Shown here in pieces: positions 1 to 7,869 of a stretch of DNA of 59,804 bases. The position numbers and the translations under genes were made by a program. Where the stretch lies: positions 1 through 59,804 of the forward strand of contig PWZL01000046.1 in assembly GCA_003567475.1 (NCBI GenBank). Direction: 5' to 3'. The first letter of the stretch is position 1; every line of letters begins with the position of its first letter. The notes under the pieces were generated by a model, which was not told the DNA's origin, did no database searches, and saw only the letters and a list, made by a program, of their open reading frames with translations. Source of the stretch: Gammaproteobacteria bacterium. GTDB taxonomy: Bacteria > Pseudomonadota > Gammaproteobacteria > Steroidobacterales > PWYM01.

Positions 1-356
1 AGCATCAACGCCGCGACGCCGATGTTGTTCATGAACGCCGAGAGCCCGCCGCCAGTGAGCATGATGACGGTCACCATGCGAAACTCGTTGGGGCCGGCGA
101 TCCGCAGCAGGTAGCGCCCCAGGATGTTGGCGATCCCGGTCCGCGTCAGGCCTTCACTCAGGATGAACATGGCCCAGACCGCAATCACCGCCGGGTTGCT
201 GAACCCGGCGACGGCACCGGCCGGATCGACCAGTCCGGTCAGGGCGAGGGTGGCCAGCACCATCAGCGCCACCAGGTCCATGCGCAGGCGCTCACTGACG
301 AACAGCACCAGCGCGACCAGCAGAATGGTCAGGACGAGTGCGATCTCAAGCGTCAA
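1..356 (-). CDS. SLC13/DASS-type permease, N-terminal part (runs off left edge)
   Basis: About 118 residues of a membrane protein. An N-terminal hydrophobic helix is followed by the segment RLRMDLVALMVLATLALTG, then GFSNPAVIAVWAMFILSEGL and a stretch ending SAFMNNIGVAALML. The order NPAVI, then SEGL, then MNN is typical of SLC13/DASS and ArsB/NhaD-like anion permeases, where the MNN loop forms part of the ion site. The start is taken as TTG at 356 because GAGGAG lies six bases upstream and no ATG fits better. It begins 42 bases after the TRAP-type lipoprotein gene on the same strand, so the two are probably co-transcribed. The C-terminal part, where many members carry TrkA-C domains, is outside the window. 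Substrate unknown. Confidence 0.8.
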   Translation of the reverse strand, partial: MTLEIALVLTILLVALVLFVSERLRMDLVALMVLATLALTGLVDPAGAVAGFSNPAVIAVWAMFILSEGLTRTGIANILGRYLLRIAGPNEFRMVTVIMLTGGGLSAFMNNIGVAALM

Positions 357-398
357 GCGCCGCTCCTCCGCGTACGCCGACGCCAGTGCAGCACATCC

Positions 399-1439
399 TC
401 AGGCCGCCTCGTTGGCGCCCTGGCGACGCTGGAACTCCTGCTTGCCCTCGAGAATCAGGTCGTAGATCTCCTGCGCGCGGCCCCCGACCCGGCGGATCAG
501 CCGCTCATGTTGTGGCCAGGCCTGCTCCACCCAGCGCGCCCGCTGCTCATCGCTCCACTCATGCACTTCGATGCCCTGCGCGGGCAGGCGTGCCAGAGTC
601 TCGGCAACCATGCGCCGGGTCACCTCTCGGACGACCTCGTGACCACCGAAGGCTGATCGGATCACCGCCTGTTGATGCTCGTCGAGGCCGGCAAACCAGC
701 GGGCATTGGCGAGGATGAAACCCTTGTCATAGCTGTGCCGACTGAGCGACAGGTGGCGGGCCTCGCTCATCACGCCCCCATAGGTGTACATCGTGGTCGA
801 AGTCGCGCCACCGCGGATCAGGCCGGTCTGCAGTGACGGTACGATGTCCGTGAAGGGCAGCGACTTCGAGTCTGCCCCAATGCTCTCGGTGAAGTGCAGC
901 GCCGCCAGCGAGGAGGCGGCGCGCATCGGGTACCCGCGAGCATCGGCTGGCTCGAAGATCGGCTTCTGGGCGTACAGGTTCACCCAGCCGATGTCGGTGT
1001 ATTGCAGGACCACCAGCCCCTGCTCGGCGAACAGCTCGCTGAAGGGCTGGAACAGGTATTCGTCGAAAACGAAGTCCACCTCCTCGATGGAGTCGAACAG
1101 GAAAGGGGCTGAGACCACCGCGATTTCGGGGACGATCGTGGCCAGTCCCTGGAAGGAGCCGCCACCGACCTGGATTCGCCGCCCGCGGCGCAGCTCCGAG
1201 AGCATGGTCTCTTCCGGGCCGGCTTCACCGCGCACCAGCATCACGGGATCGAGCGTGTCACCCGCCTGTTCGCGGACGTTGCTCTCGAAGCGCAGCCAGT
1301 GTTGTTCATCTGAGGAGCCGGAGAACATGAAGCCCCCGACATTGAAGCGCTGGGCCCCGACGGCGTCCTGATCCTCGTCGGGAGAGGCGCATCCGGCAAT
1401 CAGTGCGGTGGCGATCAGGGGGAGCAACAGATATCGCAT
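399..1439 (-). CDS. TRAP transporter DctP-type substrate-binding lipoprotein
   Basis: Extracytoplasmic solute receptor of the DctP/TAXI-like TRAP superfamily, about 346 residues. The start at 1439 gives a clean lipoprotein signal with lipobox LIAGC near residue 17; the reading frame stays open upstream but without signal-peptide character. The mature part has the DctP hallmarks: an acidic N-lobe, EIAVVSAPFLFDS in the first third, the central motif DIVPSLQTGLI and a C-terminal GGRAQEIYDLI. No DctQ or DctM permease lies beside it; the next gene downstream is an SLC13-type permease 42 bases away. It is clearly paralogous to the lipoprotein at 55932-56978, sharing VPSLQTGL and the QEIYDLI tail. 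Ligand unknown; organic acids are usual for the family. Confidence 0.85.
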   Translation of the reverse strand: MRYLLLPLIATALIAGCASPDEDQDAVGAQRFNVGGFMFSGSSDEQHWLRFESNVREQAGDTLDPVMLVRGEAGPEETMLSELRRGRRIQVGGGSFQGLATIVPEIAVVSAPFLFDSIEEVDFVFDEYLFQPFSELFAEQGLVVLQYTDIGWVNLYAQKPIFEPADARGYPMRAASSLAALHFTESIGADSKSLPFTDIVPSLQTGLIRGGATSTTMYTYGGVMSEARHLSLSRHSYDKGFILANARWFAGLDEHQQAVIRSAFGGHEVVREVTRRMVAETLARLPAQGIEVHEWSDEQRARWVEQAWPQHERLIRRVGGRAQEIYDLILEGKQEFQRRQGANEAA

Positions 1440-1519
1440 GGCAGATGTCCCGGGGGATGGGCGAGGTGCGGAGTGACCGGCGTCATGGTAAACCAGCCGA
1501 CTGGTTTGCAGTGCAACGG

Positions 1520-3271
1520 TCATCCCTCTGTGGATCGACCGTCGGGCGCGGCAAGCAGTTCCGCCAGCGCCTGAGTGGTTTCCGGGCGTTCGTGGTGTCG
1601 CACGTGAGGGCCGGGAGGGGTCCGCGCGAGCGCAGGCGCATCCCGGCGATCCTCCTCGCGGGTGAGCAGGTGGACAGGACAGCCGACCGCGGTGAGCAGG
1701 GTGAACGCGTCTTCGTCAAGGGCGGCGCGCACCGGTGCCCCCCAGTGGGGCAGCTGCTTCAACAGCGCCAGCAGCGCATCCTGCAGTCCCTGGGCAGACC
1801 GCTGAGGGGTGATGCCCCGCCGGGCCTCGGCGGAACCGTCATACCATGGCCAGGCAATCTCCCGATCCCGCAGCAGATGCCAGAGCGTGAGCAGGTGAGT
1901 GCCGTCGCTGCGAGGGGCAATGGCCGGTGCGCTGTCATGGACGCGGGCCTGGCGTCGCGGCGTATCGTGCGGCGGGACGTCGAGTCCGGGCAGACCGGCC
2001 AGGTGGAGTGCCCGGACGCTGGCGGGAGGATCGACGGACAGTCGCAGTGCCAGCGGTGCGCTGCCGAACGCGGCATAGACCTCGCAGTCGTCGATCGCCT
2101 GCATCTTGAGCAGGGCGGTGAGCTGTTCCGCGAATGCGCCAGCCGTCGGCGACGCCTCGGGCAGGGGGTCCGAGTCGCCGGTCCCCGGCAACTCAGGCAG
2201 CAGTACGGTTTTGCCGCGGGCGGCGAGGGTCCGGAACAGCGGCAGCAGTTCGCTGGCAGCGCCCGGGAGCTCGTGGAGCAGCAGCAGAGGGCGCTCGGTC
2301 TGGCGTGCGCTGCGATGCATGTGGACGTGCAGCTGGCCGTGCGGCAGGGCGCAGTACATCGGCCCGCCGCCCGGCGGGGGCGTGCTCTCCTGCAGCCCCG
2401 GCAGGCCGCGCGGCCCGGGTCGGGCGCGGGTCGCCTCGTCGAACAGCTCGGCGAGTCTTGCGGCCCAGGCCTCACGCGCATCCGGGAGCCGCTCGACGCG
2501 CAGCCCCGCGGGCAGGGGCTCAGGGAGCGCCTCCAGATACGGGTAGAGCACGTCGCTGGGTCGACAGCAGATCACTGCCGGCCCCTGCACCGCCGCAAGG
2601 GCCGGGGCGGCCTGGTAGCGCATCGCCGCAGCGTAGGCGTCAGCGTAATGTGCGCCGGCGCTGAACAGGTCGAGGCTGTAGTCATGCAGCAGCGCGGGAC
2701 TTGGCAGGTCGACGGCCATGCGGGTCTCGGCCCGCCGGTCGAACCAGGGGAAAAACCGGTGCATGTCGCGGATACGGGTCCATACCGCCGCCAAATGGCT
2801 GCCGTCGAGCGCCGGCACGAACGGGGCCATGTAGCGGTTGATGAACGCCTCGGACGGCGGCTCTGGCGGCAGGCTCAGCCCTTCCATGATCACCGGTCCA
2901 GCGAGACCGGGATGCCGGCGGGCATACTCCAGCGCGATCTTGGAACTGGTGTGGAAACCGTACACCGGTGCGCCGGTCAGTCCGAGCGCCCGGACGGCCT
3001 CGGCCAGCGCATCGGCAAAATCCGCAATCGTGAGCGCCGTGTCGCTGCACAGCGGGCTCGAGTTGCCATAGCCGGGCGTGTCCAGGGCCACGGCCGTGAA
3101 GCGCTCGGCGAGTTGCGGCAGCAGTGCCTCATACAGCCGCGAGGAGCGCGGCGAGTCGTGCAGCAGGATCACCGCCGGACCCGCTCCGGCGTAGCGCAGA
3201 TGGACGGTACGGGCACCGGTGGTCACATAGCCGCGATGAACGGCGGCGGGCATCGCAGGGCCGGCGCTCAC
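1520..3271 (-). CDS. tandem alpha/beta-hydrolase-fold protein with non-canonical nucleophile elbows
   Basis: A 583-residue protein made of two alpha/beta-hydrolase folds in series, roughly residues 10-275 and 305-575. In copy 1 the nucleophile elbow reads YGFHTSSKIAL, with His where GxSxG enzymes have Ser. In copy 2 the aligned elbow reads YAAFGSAPLAL, with Phe there. The late catalytic His is not obvious in copy 1 (LPDAREAW), whereas copy 2 has RHHERPE. The oxyanion-loop segments LLHDSPRSS and LLHELPGAA are preserved. The GTG start at 3271 overlaps the stop of the CpcT-like gene (GTGA), so the two are translationally coupled; the TRAP lipoprotein follows 80 bases on. Either a non-serine hydrolase or a binding pseudoenzyme; substrate unknown. 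Confidence 0.8.
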   Translation of the reverse strand: MSAGPAMPAAVHRGYVTTGARTVHLRYAGAGPAVILLHDSPRSSRLYEALLPQLAERFTAVALDTPGYGNSSPLCSDTALTIADFADALAEAVRALGLTGAPVYGFHTSSKIALEYARRHPGLAGPVIMEGLSLPPEPPSEAFINRYMAPFVPALDGSHLAAVWTRIRDMHRFFPWFDRRAETRMAVDLPSPALLHDYSLDLFSAGAHYADAYAAAMRYQAAPALAAVQGPAVICCRPSDVLYPYLEALPEPLPAGLRVERLPDAREAWAARLAELFDEATRARPGPRGLPGLQESTPPPGGGPMYCALPHGQLHVHMHRSARQTERPLLLLHELPGAASELLPLFRTLAARGKTVLLPELPGTGDSDPLPEASPTAGAFAEQLTALLKMQAIDDCEVYAAFGSAPLALRLSVDPPASVRALHLAGLPGLDVPPHDTPRRQARVHDSAPAIAPRSDGTHLLTLWHLLRDREIAWPWYDGSAEARRGITPQRSAQGLQDALLALLKQLPHWGAPVRAALDEDAFTLLTAVGCPVHLLTREEDRRDAPALARTPPGPHVRHHERPETTQALAELLAAPDGRSTEG

Positions 3272-3924
3272 AGGTCCGTGAGCTTGGTGAACTCGTAGCC
3301 GCCGCCGCGTGGTCCCCAGACGTGCTCGCCTGCCTCGGTGAAGCCGCGGTCCCAGTTGGTAAAGCCGGTGGCTGTCACGCTCGAGATCGAGCGCATGAAG
3401 GCGGCGCCGCGCCAGGTGTTGCGGCAGTGTTCGTCGATGGTGCTGCCGGCGAACACGCCGGGCTCCACCTGCCGGTAGAGATTGTCGCAGCCGTCCTCGG
3501 CGCTCAGTGTGCCAGGATCCAGAGCCTCGAAACGCGCCGGGAACTGCCAGTCCCCGACATGCTCCGCAGCCTGCTCGAAGGTGTAGACGCGCAGGCGGAT
3601 CGCGCCGTCGGCATCACGGAAATAGCGCTGGATACGCTGGCGATAAGGCCTCTCCTGCCCTTCGATCTGCTGCTCGGTGTACACCCAGTAGCCCTCGTCA
3701 CGCCGGGGCCAGATGCGCACCGCCCGAAACTCCACGACCTGGTAGTCGCTGTCGCGCGCGGCCTGCGGCGCGGAGGTGAACACGCCCGTGTGATAGCCGA
3801 CGATGCGGGCGAGTTCGGGGTCGGCCGGCTGAGGCGGATGGCTGGCGCAGCCGGCGACGAGCAGGATGACGAGCAGTGTGGTACCGACCCCTGCCTGGTG
3901 GCGCTGGGATGGCGATCGGATCAT
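3268..3924 (-). CDS. CpcT/CpeT-family lipoprotein
   Basis: A 218-residue lipoprotein (lipobox LVAGC about residue 26) with the CpcT/CpeT fold signature: GYHTGVFTSAPQA near the mature N-terminus, then EDGCDNLYR, CRNTWRGA, WDRGF and HVWGPRGGGYEF at the end. In cyanobacteria this family attaches phycobilins to phycobiliproteins as cytoplasmic lyases. Here the protein is predicted to be lipid-anchored outside the cytoplasm and no phycobiliprotein gene is in the window, so lyase activity is not implied. The start at 3924 is the first that gives a lipoprotein signal. It heads the minus-strand operon hydrolase, TRAP lipoprotein, SLC13 permease. Function in this setting unknown. Confidence 0.8.
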   Translation of the reverse strand: MIRSPSQRHQAGVGTTLLVILLVAGCASHPPQPADPELARIVGYHTGVFTSAPQAARDSDYQVVEFRAVRIWPRRDEGYWVYTEQQIEGQERPYRQRIQRYFRDADGAIRLRVYTFEQAAEHVGDWQFPARFEALDPGTLSAEDGCDNLYRQVEPGVFAGSTIDEHCRNTWRGAAFMRSISSVTATGFTNWDRGFTEAGEHVWGPRGGGYEFTKLTDL

Positions 3925-3969
3925 TGGGGCAACCTCGGATGGTCGAGCGCAGTGCGTGGCGACGTCCTG

Positions 3970-4033
3970 ACTATACCGTGCCCGCGCGACCGTGCAACGC
4001 GACGCTGCAGTGGCTGGCAGGCGCGCGTAGAAT
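3970..4033. promoter_or_regulatory. candidate divergent promoters between CpcT-like and hydrolase genes
   Basis: The 138-base gap between the two divergent genes holds TATAGT on the minus strand (3970-3975) with TTGCAC 16 bases upstream of it. On the plus strand TAGAAT (4028-4033) lies 17 bases after CTGCAG. Both -10 elements are fair and both -35 elements poor, so this is a plausible but unproven assignment. Confidence 0.35.
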
Positions 4034-4062
4034 CCGCCGCTTCGCGTCTGCGGAGGACTGTG

Positions 4063-4959
4063 ATGGCAGCAGCCGAGAGCTATCGGCCGGGGCGTGAGCC
4101 CCGCGAATATGACCAGCCCCTGCGGGGTGTGCGCTACCGGGTGCGGGAATGGGGACCGGAAGAGGGGCGCCCGATACTGCTCCTGCACGGCTGGGGCGAT
4201 TGCGGCGCGACCTGGCAGTTTCTGGTCGATCGGCTGCCGGCGAACTGGCGGCTGGTCGCGCCCGACTGGCGCGGCTTTGGCGACAGCGCCTGGAATCATG
4301 GGGCCTACTGGTTTCCGGACTACCTCGCCGATCTCGACGCGCTGGTGACCACGCTGTTCCCGGAGCGCGCGGTGGAGCTCGTCGGTCACAGCATGGGAGG
4401 GAACGTTGCCGCGCTGTTTGCCGCGGTGCGCCCGGAGAAAGTGCTGAAGCTTGCCAGTCTCGAGGGCTTCGGTCTGCGCGACACGCCGCCGGAGAAGGCA
4501 CCGGGCCGCTATCGCCAGTGGCTGGACGAGGTTCGCGCTGCCGAGCCGTTCCAGACGTATGACGACAGCGCAGCACTCGCCCGGCGGCTGGTGCGCCGGC
4601 ATCCGTATCTGCCACTGTCACACGCGCTGTTCGTCGCCGACGCCTGGACCCGGCGGGACGAGGCGGGACGGCTGGTGATCAAGACCGATCCGGGCCATCG
4701 CTGGGTCAACCCGGTGCTCTATCGTCGTGGCGAGGCCGAGGCCTGCTGGCAGGCGATCGAGGCACCGGTGCTGTTTCTGCTGGCGCGAGAGTCGCACTTC
4801 TGGACTGCCGAGGCGGCGCGCTTCATCGATCCGGATTACGGCGCGACACACTATCGGCAGCTGCAAGAGCAGTGGCTGGAGGCGTGCGGTCACATGTTCC
4901 ACTGGGAACGTCCCGAGGCCGTGGCCGGGGCCCTGGTCGACTTTTTCGGGCAGGCGTGA
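4063..4959 (+). CDS. alpha/beta-fold hydrolase
   Basis: A 298-residue single-domain alpha/beta hydrolase. LLLHGWGD (about residue 42) forms the oxyanion loop, VGHSMGGN (about 108-115) is a canonical GxSxGG nucleophile elbow, and the late catalytic His is likely in CGHMFHWERPE near the C-terminus. No signal peptide, so cytoplasmic. ATG at 4063 is preceded by GGAGGA at good spacing; upstream in-frame codons have no coding character. Ester, lactone or epoxide substrates are all possible; the sequence does not decide. The lux-box-like palindrome begins two bases after its stop codon. Confidence 0.85.
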   Translation: MAAAESYRPGREPREYDQPLRGVRYRVREWGPEEGRPILLLHGWGDCGATWQFLVDRLPANWRLVAPDWRGFGDSAWNHGAYWFPDYLADLDALVTTLFPERAVELVGHSMGGNVAALFAAVRPEKVLKLASLEGFGLRDTPPEKAPGRYRQWLDEVRAAEPFQTYDDSAALARRLVRRHPYLPLSHALFVADAWTRRDEAGRLVIKTDPGHRWVNPVLYRRGEAEACWQAIEAPVLFLLARESHFWTAEAARFIDPDYGATHYRQLQEQWLEACGHMFHWERPEAVAGALVDFFGQA

Positions 4960-4960
4960 G

Positions 4961-4980
4961 ACCTGTATGGACGTACAGGT
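4961..4980. promoter_or_regulatory. lux-box-like perfect palindrome upstream of the helicase gene
   Basis: The 20-base sequence ACCTGTATGGACGTACAGGT has two perfect 7-base arms (ACCTGTA/TACAGGT). It matches the Vibrio fischeri lux box as I know it at 17 of 20 positions, differing only in the centre. It lies between the hydrolase stop (4959) and the helicase ATG (5004). No LuxR or LuxI gene is in the window. As RNA it could also form a short hairpin, but no U-tract follows, so a terminator is less likely. Confidence 0.5.
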
Positions 4981-5003
4981 GACGGGTGTACTAGGCTCTC
5001 GGC

Positions 5004-7109
5004 ATGAGCGAGCCCGCTGCCCCCGATCTGGCGTCCGCGTCCACCGATGATCCGTTCTCGACCCTGAACGAGGCACAGCGTGCGGCTGCGGAGTTCGGTC
5101 GGCGCAGTGGTGAGGGTCTGGTCGCCGGCCCACTGCTGATCATCGCGGGCGCCGGCACCGGCAAGACCGGGACGCTGGCGGCGCGCGTCGCGCGGTTGGT
5201 GCTGGCCGGCCACCCTGCCGAGCGCCTGCTGCTGCTCACCTTCAGCCGGCGTGCCGCCGAGGAGATGGGCCGTCGGACCCGGCACATCGTGACGCAGGTG
5301 GCCGGCGGTGCATCAGGCAGTGCCCGACTGCCCTGGTCCGGCACTTTCCATGGCATCGCCAACCGCCTGCTGCGTGAGTACGCGGCCAATGTCGGTCTGT
5401 CGCCGGGGTTTACCGTGCTCGATCGCGGGGACGCCGCGGATCTCCTCGACCTCGCCCGCCACGACCTCGGCCTGTCGCGGCTCGAGCGACGATTCCCCCG
5501 CAAGGAGACCTGCCTCGACATCTATTCGCGCACGGTCAATGCCGCGGCCGCACTTGAAGATGTGCTGACGCGCTGGTTTCCCTGGTGTGCGGATTGGGAG
5601 GCGGAACTGCGGCGGCTGTTCCGGCGCTACGTCGAACTCAAGCAGGCCGGCGAACTCCTCGATTATGACGACCTGCTGCTGTACTGGTATCACCTCATGC
5701 AGGAGCAGGAACTGGCCGACGCCGTGGGCGGGCGCTTCGATCATGTGCTGGTCGACGAATACCAGGACACCAACCTCCTGCAGGCGCAGATCGTGCGGCG
5801 GCTGAGGCCTGATGGCCGTGGGGTGACCGTGGTGGGCGACGACGCGCAGAGTATCTACGCCTTTCGCTCCGCCGAGGTCGAGAACATCCTCGAGTTTCCT
5901 GCGCAGTACACGCCGCCGGCCACGGTGCTGCGGCTGGAGCAGAACTACCGCTCGACCCAGCCGATCCTCGACAGCGCCAATGCGCTGATGGCGGAAGCCT
6001 CGCGTCAGTACGGCAAGCGCTTGTGGAGTGCGCGCCCGAGCGCCCAGAAGCCGCGCTACGTCACGGTCGAGGACGACAGCGCGCAGATCGACTACGTCGT
6101 GCGCACGGTGTTGGCCACGCGTGAGGCGGGGGTCGAGCTGCGCCGCCAGGCCGTGCTGTTCCGTAACGGCCACCACAGCGATGGCCTGGAACTCGAACTC
6201 ATCCGCCGAAATATCCCCTACGTGAAATATGGCGGGCTGAAGTTTCTCGAGGCGGCACACGTCAAGGATTTTCTCTCGCTGCTGCGCCTGGGCGAGAACC
6301 CGCGCAATCGGGTGGCGCTGTTCCGGGTGATGCAGCTGCTGCCGGGCATGGGGCCGGCCAACGCCGAGCGCGCGTTCCAGTGGCTGGCCACGAACGAATG
6401 GCGCGTCGCCGCGCTCGCGCAGTTCACGCCGCCGCCGGCAGCGCGGGAGGACTTTCCGGCGCTGGTCGCCCTGCTGGTCGAGCTGGCGCGGCCAGAGGCC
6501 TCGCTGGTCGACGCCTGGCAGTCGCAGCTCGAGCTTGCGCGGCGCTGGTACCAGCCCCAGCTCGAGCGTCTGTACGCCGGTGCCCAGGCCCGCGTGGGCG
6601 ACCTCGAGCAGCTCGAACAGATCGCCACGCGGTATCCCACGCGGGAACGCTTTCTCTCGGAGCTTACGCTCGACCCGCCACAGGCGAGCTCCGATCTTGC
6701 CGGCGCGCCGCTGCTCGACGAGGACTACCTGGTGCTCTCCACCGTGCACTCGGCCAAGGGCCAGGAGTGGGAGTCGGTATTCATTCTCAACGTGGCGGAC
6801 GGCAACTTTCCCAACGAGTTCGCCACCGGTGACCCGGTCATGATCGAGGAGGAGCGGCGGCTGCTGTACGTGGCGATGACGCGTGCGCGCAGCGAGTTGC
6901 ACCTGCTCGCTCCCTTGAGATACCACGTGCCGGGGCAGCGCCGCGGTGGCGACCGGCACGTCTACGGCGCGCGCAGCCGCTTCATGACCCCTGCGGTGCT
7001 GGAGAGTTTCGCGCTGCGGACCCACGGCTCCCCGGTCCACGGCGAGGGCGGGACGACACGGCCCAGTGCGCGAGTGGATGTCGCCGGGCGACTGCGTGAG
7101 CGGTGGTGA
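5004..7109 (+). CDS. UvrD/Rep-family superfamily 1A ATP-dependent DNA helicase
   Basis: A 701-residue helicase with the SF1A motif series: Q-motif region LNEAQRAAA, Walker A GAGTGKT (about 49-55), motif Ia LLLTFSRRAAEEM, motif II VDEYQDT (about 250), motif III VVGDDAQSIYAFRSA, motif IV region LEQNYRST, motif V TVHSAKGQEWESVF and motif VI LLYVAMTRAR. This layout unwinds DNA 3' to 5' in repair, replication restart or recombination. There is no nuclease domain, so it is not RecB or AddA, and the C-terminus is short compared with UvrD itself. The start at 5004 gives a compact N-terminus. A lux-box-like palindrome lies 24 bases upstream, which may place it under separate control from the preceding hydrolase. 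Confidence 0.93.
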   Translation: MSEPAAPDLASASTDDPFSTLNEAQRAAAEFGRRSGEGLVAGPLLIIAGAGTGKTGTLAARVARLVLAGHPAERLLLLTFSRRAAEEMGRRTRHIVTQVAGGASGSARLPWSGTFHGIANRLLREYAANVGLSPGFTVLDRGDAADLLDLARHDLGLSRLERRFPRKETCLDIYSRTVNAAAALEDVLTRWFPWCADWEAELRRLFRRYVELKQAGELLDYDDLLLYWYHLMQEQELADAVGGRFDHVLVDEYQDTNLLQAQIVRRLRPDGRGVTVVGDDAQSIYAFRSAEVENILEFPAQYTPPATVLRLEQNYRSTQPILDSANALMAEASRQYGKRLWSARPSAQKPRYVTVEDDSAQIDYVVRTVLATREAGVELRRQAVLFRNGHHSDGLELELIRRNIPYVKYGGLKFLEAAHVKDFLSLLRLGENPRNRVALFRVMQLLPGMGPANAERAFQWLATNEWRVAALAQFTPPPAAREDFPALVALLVELARPEASLVDAWQSQLELARRWYQPQLERLYAGAQARVGDLEQLEQIATRYPTRERFLSELTLDPPQASSDLAGAPLLDEDYLVLSTVHSAKGQEWESVFILNVADGNFPNEFATGDPVMIEEERRLLYVAMTRARSELHLLAPLRYHVPGQRRGGDRHVYGARSRFMTPAVLESFALRTHGSPVHGEGGTTRPSARVDVAGRLRERW

Positions 7110-7115
7110 CGCGGT

Positions 7116-7512
7116 TTACAGTCGCGCCTGTGCCGCGTCGGCAAGCTCCGGCAGACCGGGTGCGCGCAGTCGGCGGTAGTTGAGTACCTGGGTCGGGGTG
7201 CGTTCACTTGCCGTCTGTTCGAGCTCGCGTGCGTGATAGAGCGCTTCGGCCTTGTCGATGTCTGCCGGCAGGCTGTCCGGTCCGTAGCGCTCAGTGAGCC
7301 ACGGACCGAGCACGGCCTGGGCCGTTGACATGATCGCGCCTGAGAAAGAAGTTCCGTCCGCGGACGAAACTGGTGGCGGCGGCGAGATCTGGAATGCGTT
7401 CCCGGTTTTCTTGCAGGCGTTGCCAGCGTGCAAGCAGGGTGTCGGTCAATGCCTGTTCCCGTCCCTCCTCGGCGAACAGCTCGTAAAGAATCGTGCCGTA
7501 GCTGAAAGATAT
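7116..7512 (-). pseudogene. 5'-truncated, frameshifted remnant of an unrecognised gene
   Basis: Read on the minus strand, two overlapping frames give one protein-like sequence. The first (about 7512-7291) reads YGTILYELFAEEGREQAL then LLARWQRLQENRERIPDL. The second (from about 7331 to a stop at 7116) reads LGPWLTERYGPDSLPADIDK then TPTQVLNYRRLRAPGLPEL. A single frameshift near 7331 would join them into a C-terminal part of about 130 residues. The upstream end stops abruptly at about 7512, where a gene fragment on the other strand begins. The second frame alone could be called as a 71-residue ORF starting at 7331. I do not recognise the family. Confidence 0.5.
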
Positions 7513-7784
7513 CGGTCATCCCCGAAGACGCGGCGAACCTCGAGATCTGTCGTGCGATTCTCGGCCTGTGTCGAGGCCTCGGGATCACCTGCCTCGCTGA
7601 GGGGATCGAGCGAACTGAAGAACTGGCAGCCCTCGTGAGTGAGGGCTGCGAGGAAGGTCAGGGGTGGCTGTTTGCCCGGCCCATGACCGAGCCCGCGTTG
7701 CGGGAGTGGCTGAAGGCCGGCGCCGGGATCCGCGGACACTCCACAGGCGTCTCAACCGCGCGCCGCGCGTCAGGCCACGGCTGA
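7506..7784 (+). pseudogene. C-terminal remnant of an EAL-domain (c-di-GMP phosphodiesterase) gene
   Basis: The frame reads IPEDAANLEICRAI, then ITCLAEGIERTEELAAL, then GCEEGQGWLFARPM and a short tail to TGA at 7784. This is the end of an EAL domain (compare the usual VVAEGVET and GCDxxQGYLFSRP). A stop codon at 7503-7505 and the absence of any start or of the EAL catalytic half show it is a fragment. It abuts, head to head, the truncated minus-strand remnant, so one deletion may have removed the 5' halves of both genes. Confidence 0.7.
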
Positions 7785-7869
7785 GTCCCGGATCACGTTG
7801 CCGGACGTCGCCTGGGACGCTAGCCTTGCGGCCTCGCTGCCGGACTGGGCAGCGTCCGAGGGTGTGGTC

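Noticed and set aside
3124-4062. Long plus-strand extension of the hydrolase frame and other long frames opposite real genes
   Set aside because: In G+C-rich DNA such antisense frames stay open by codon bias. They are Arg, Gly and Pro rich and overlap well-supported genes on the other strand.
4961-4980. Reading the palindrome only as a terminator of the hydrolase gene
   Set aside because: The stem is just seven pairs, no T-run follows, and the match to the lux-box consensus is far better than expected for a random terminator. The option is kept in the entry but not preferred.
7116-7331. Calling the 71-residue minus-strand ORF as an intact small gene
   Set aside because: A neighbouring frame continues the same protein-like sequence upstream without a start, so it is better explained as the end of a frameshifted, truncated gene.
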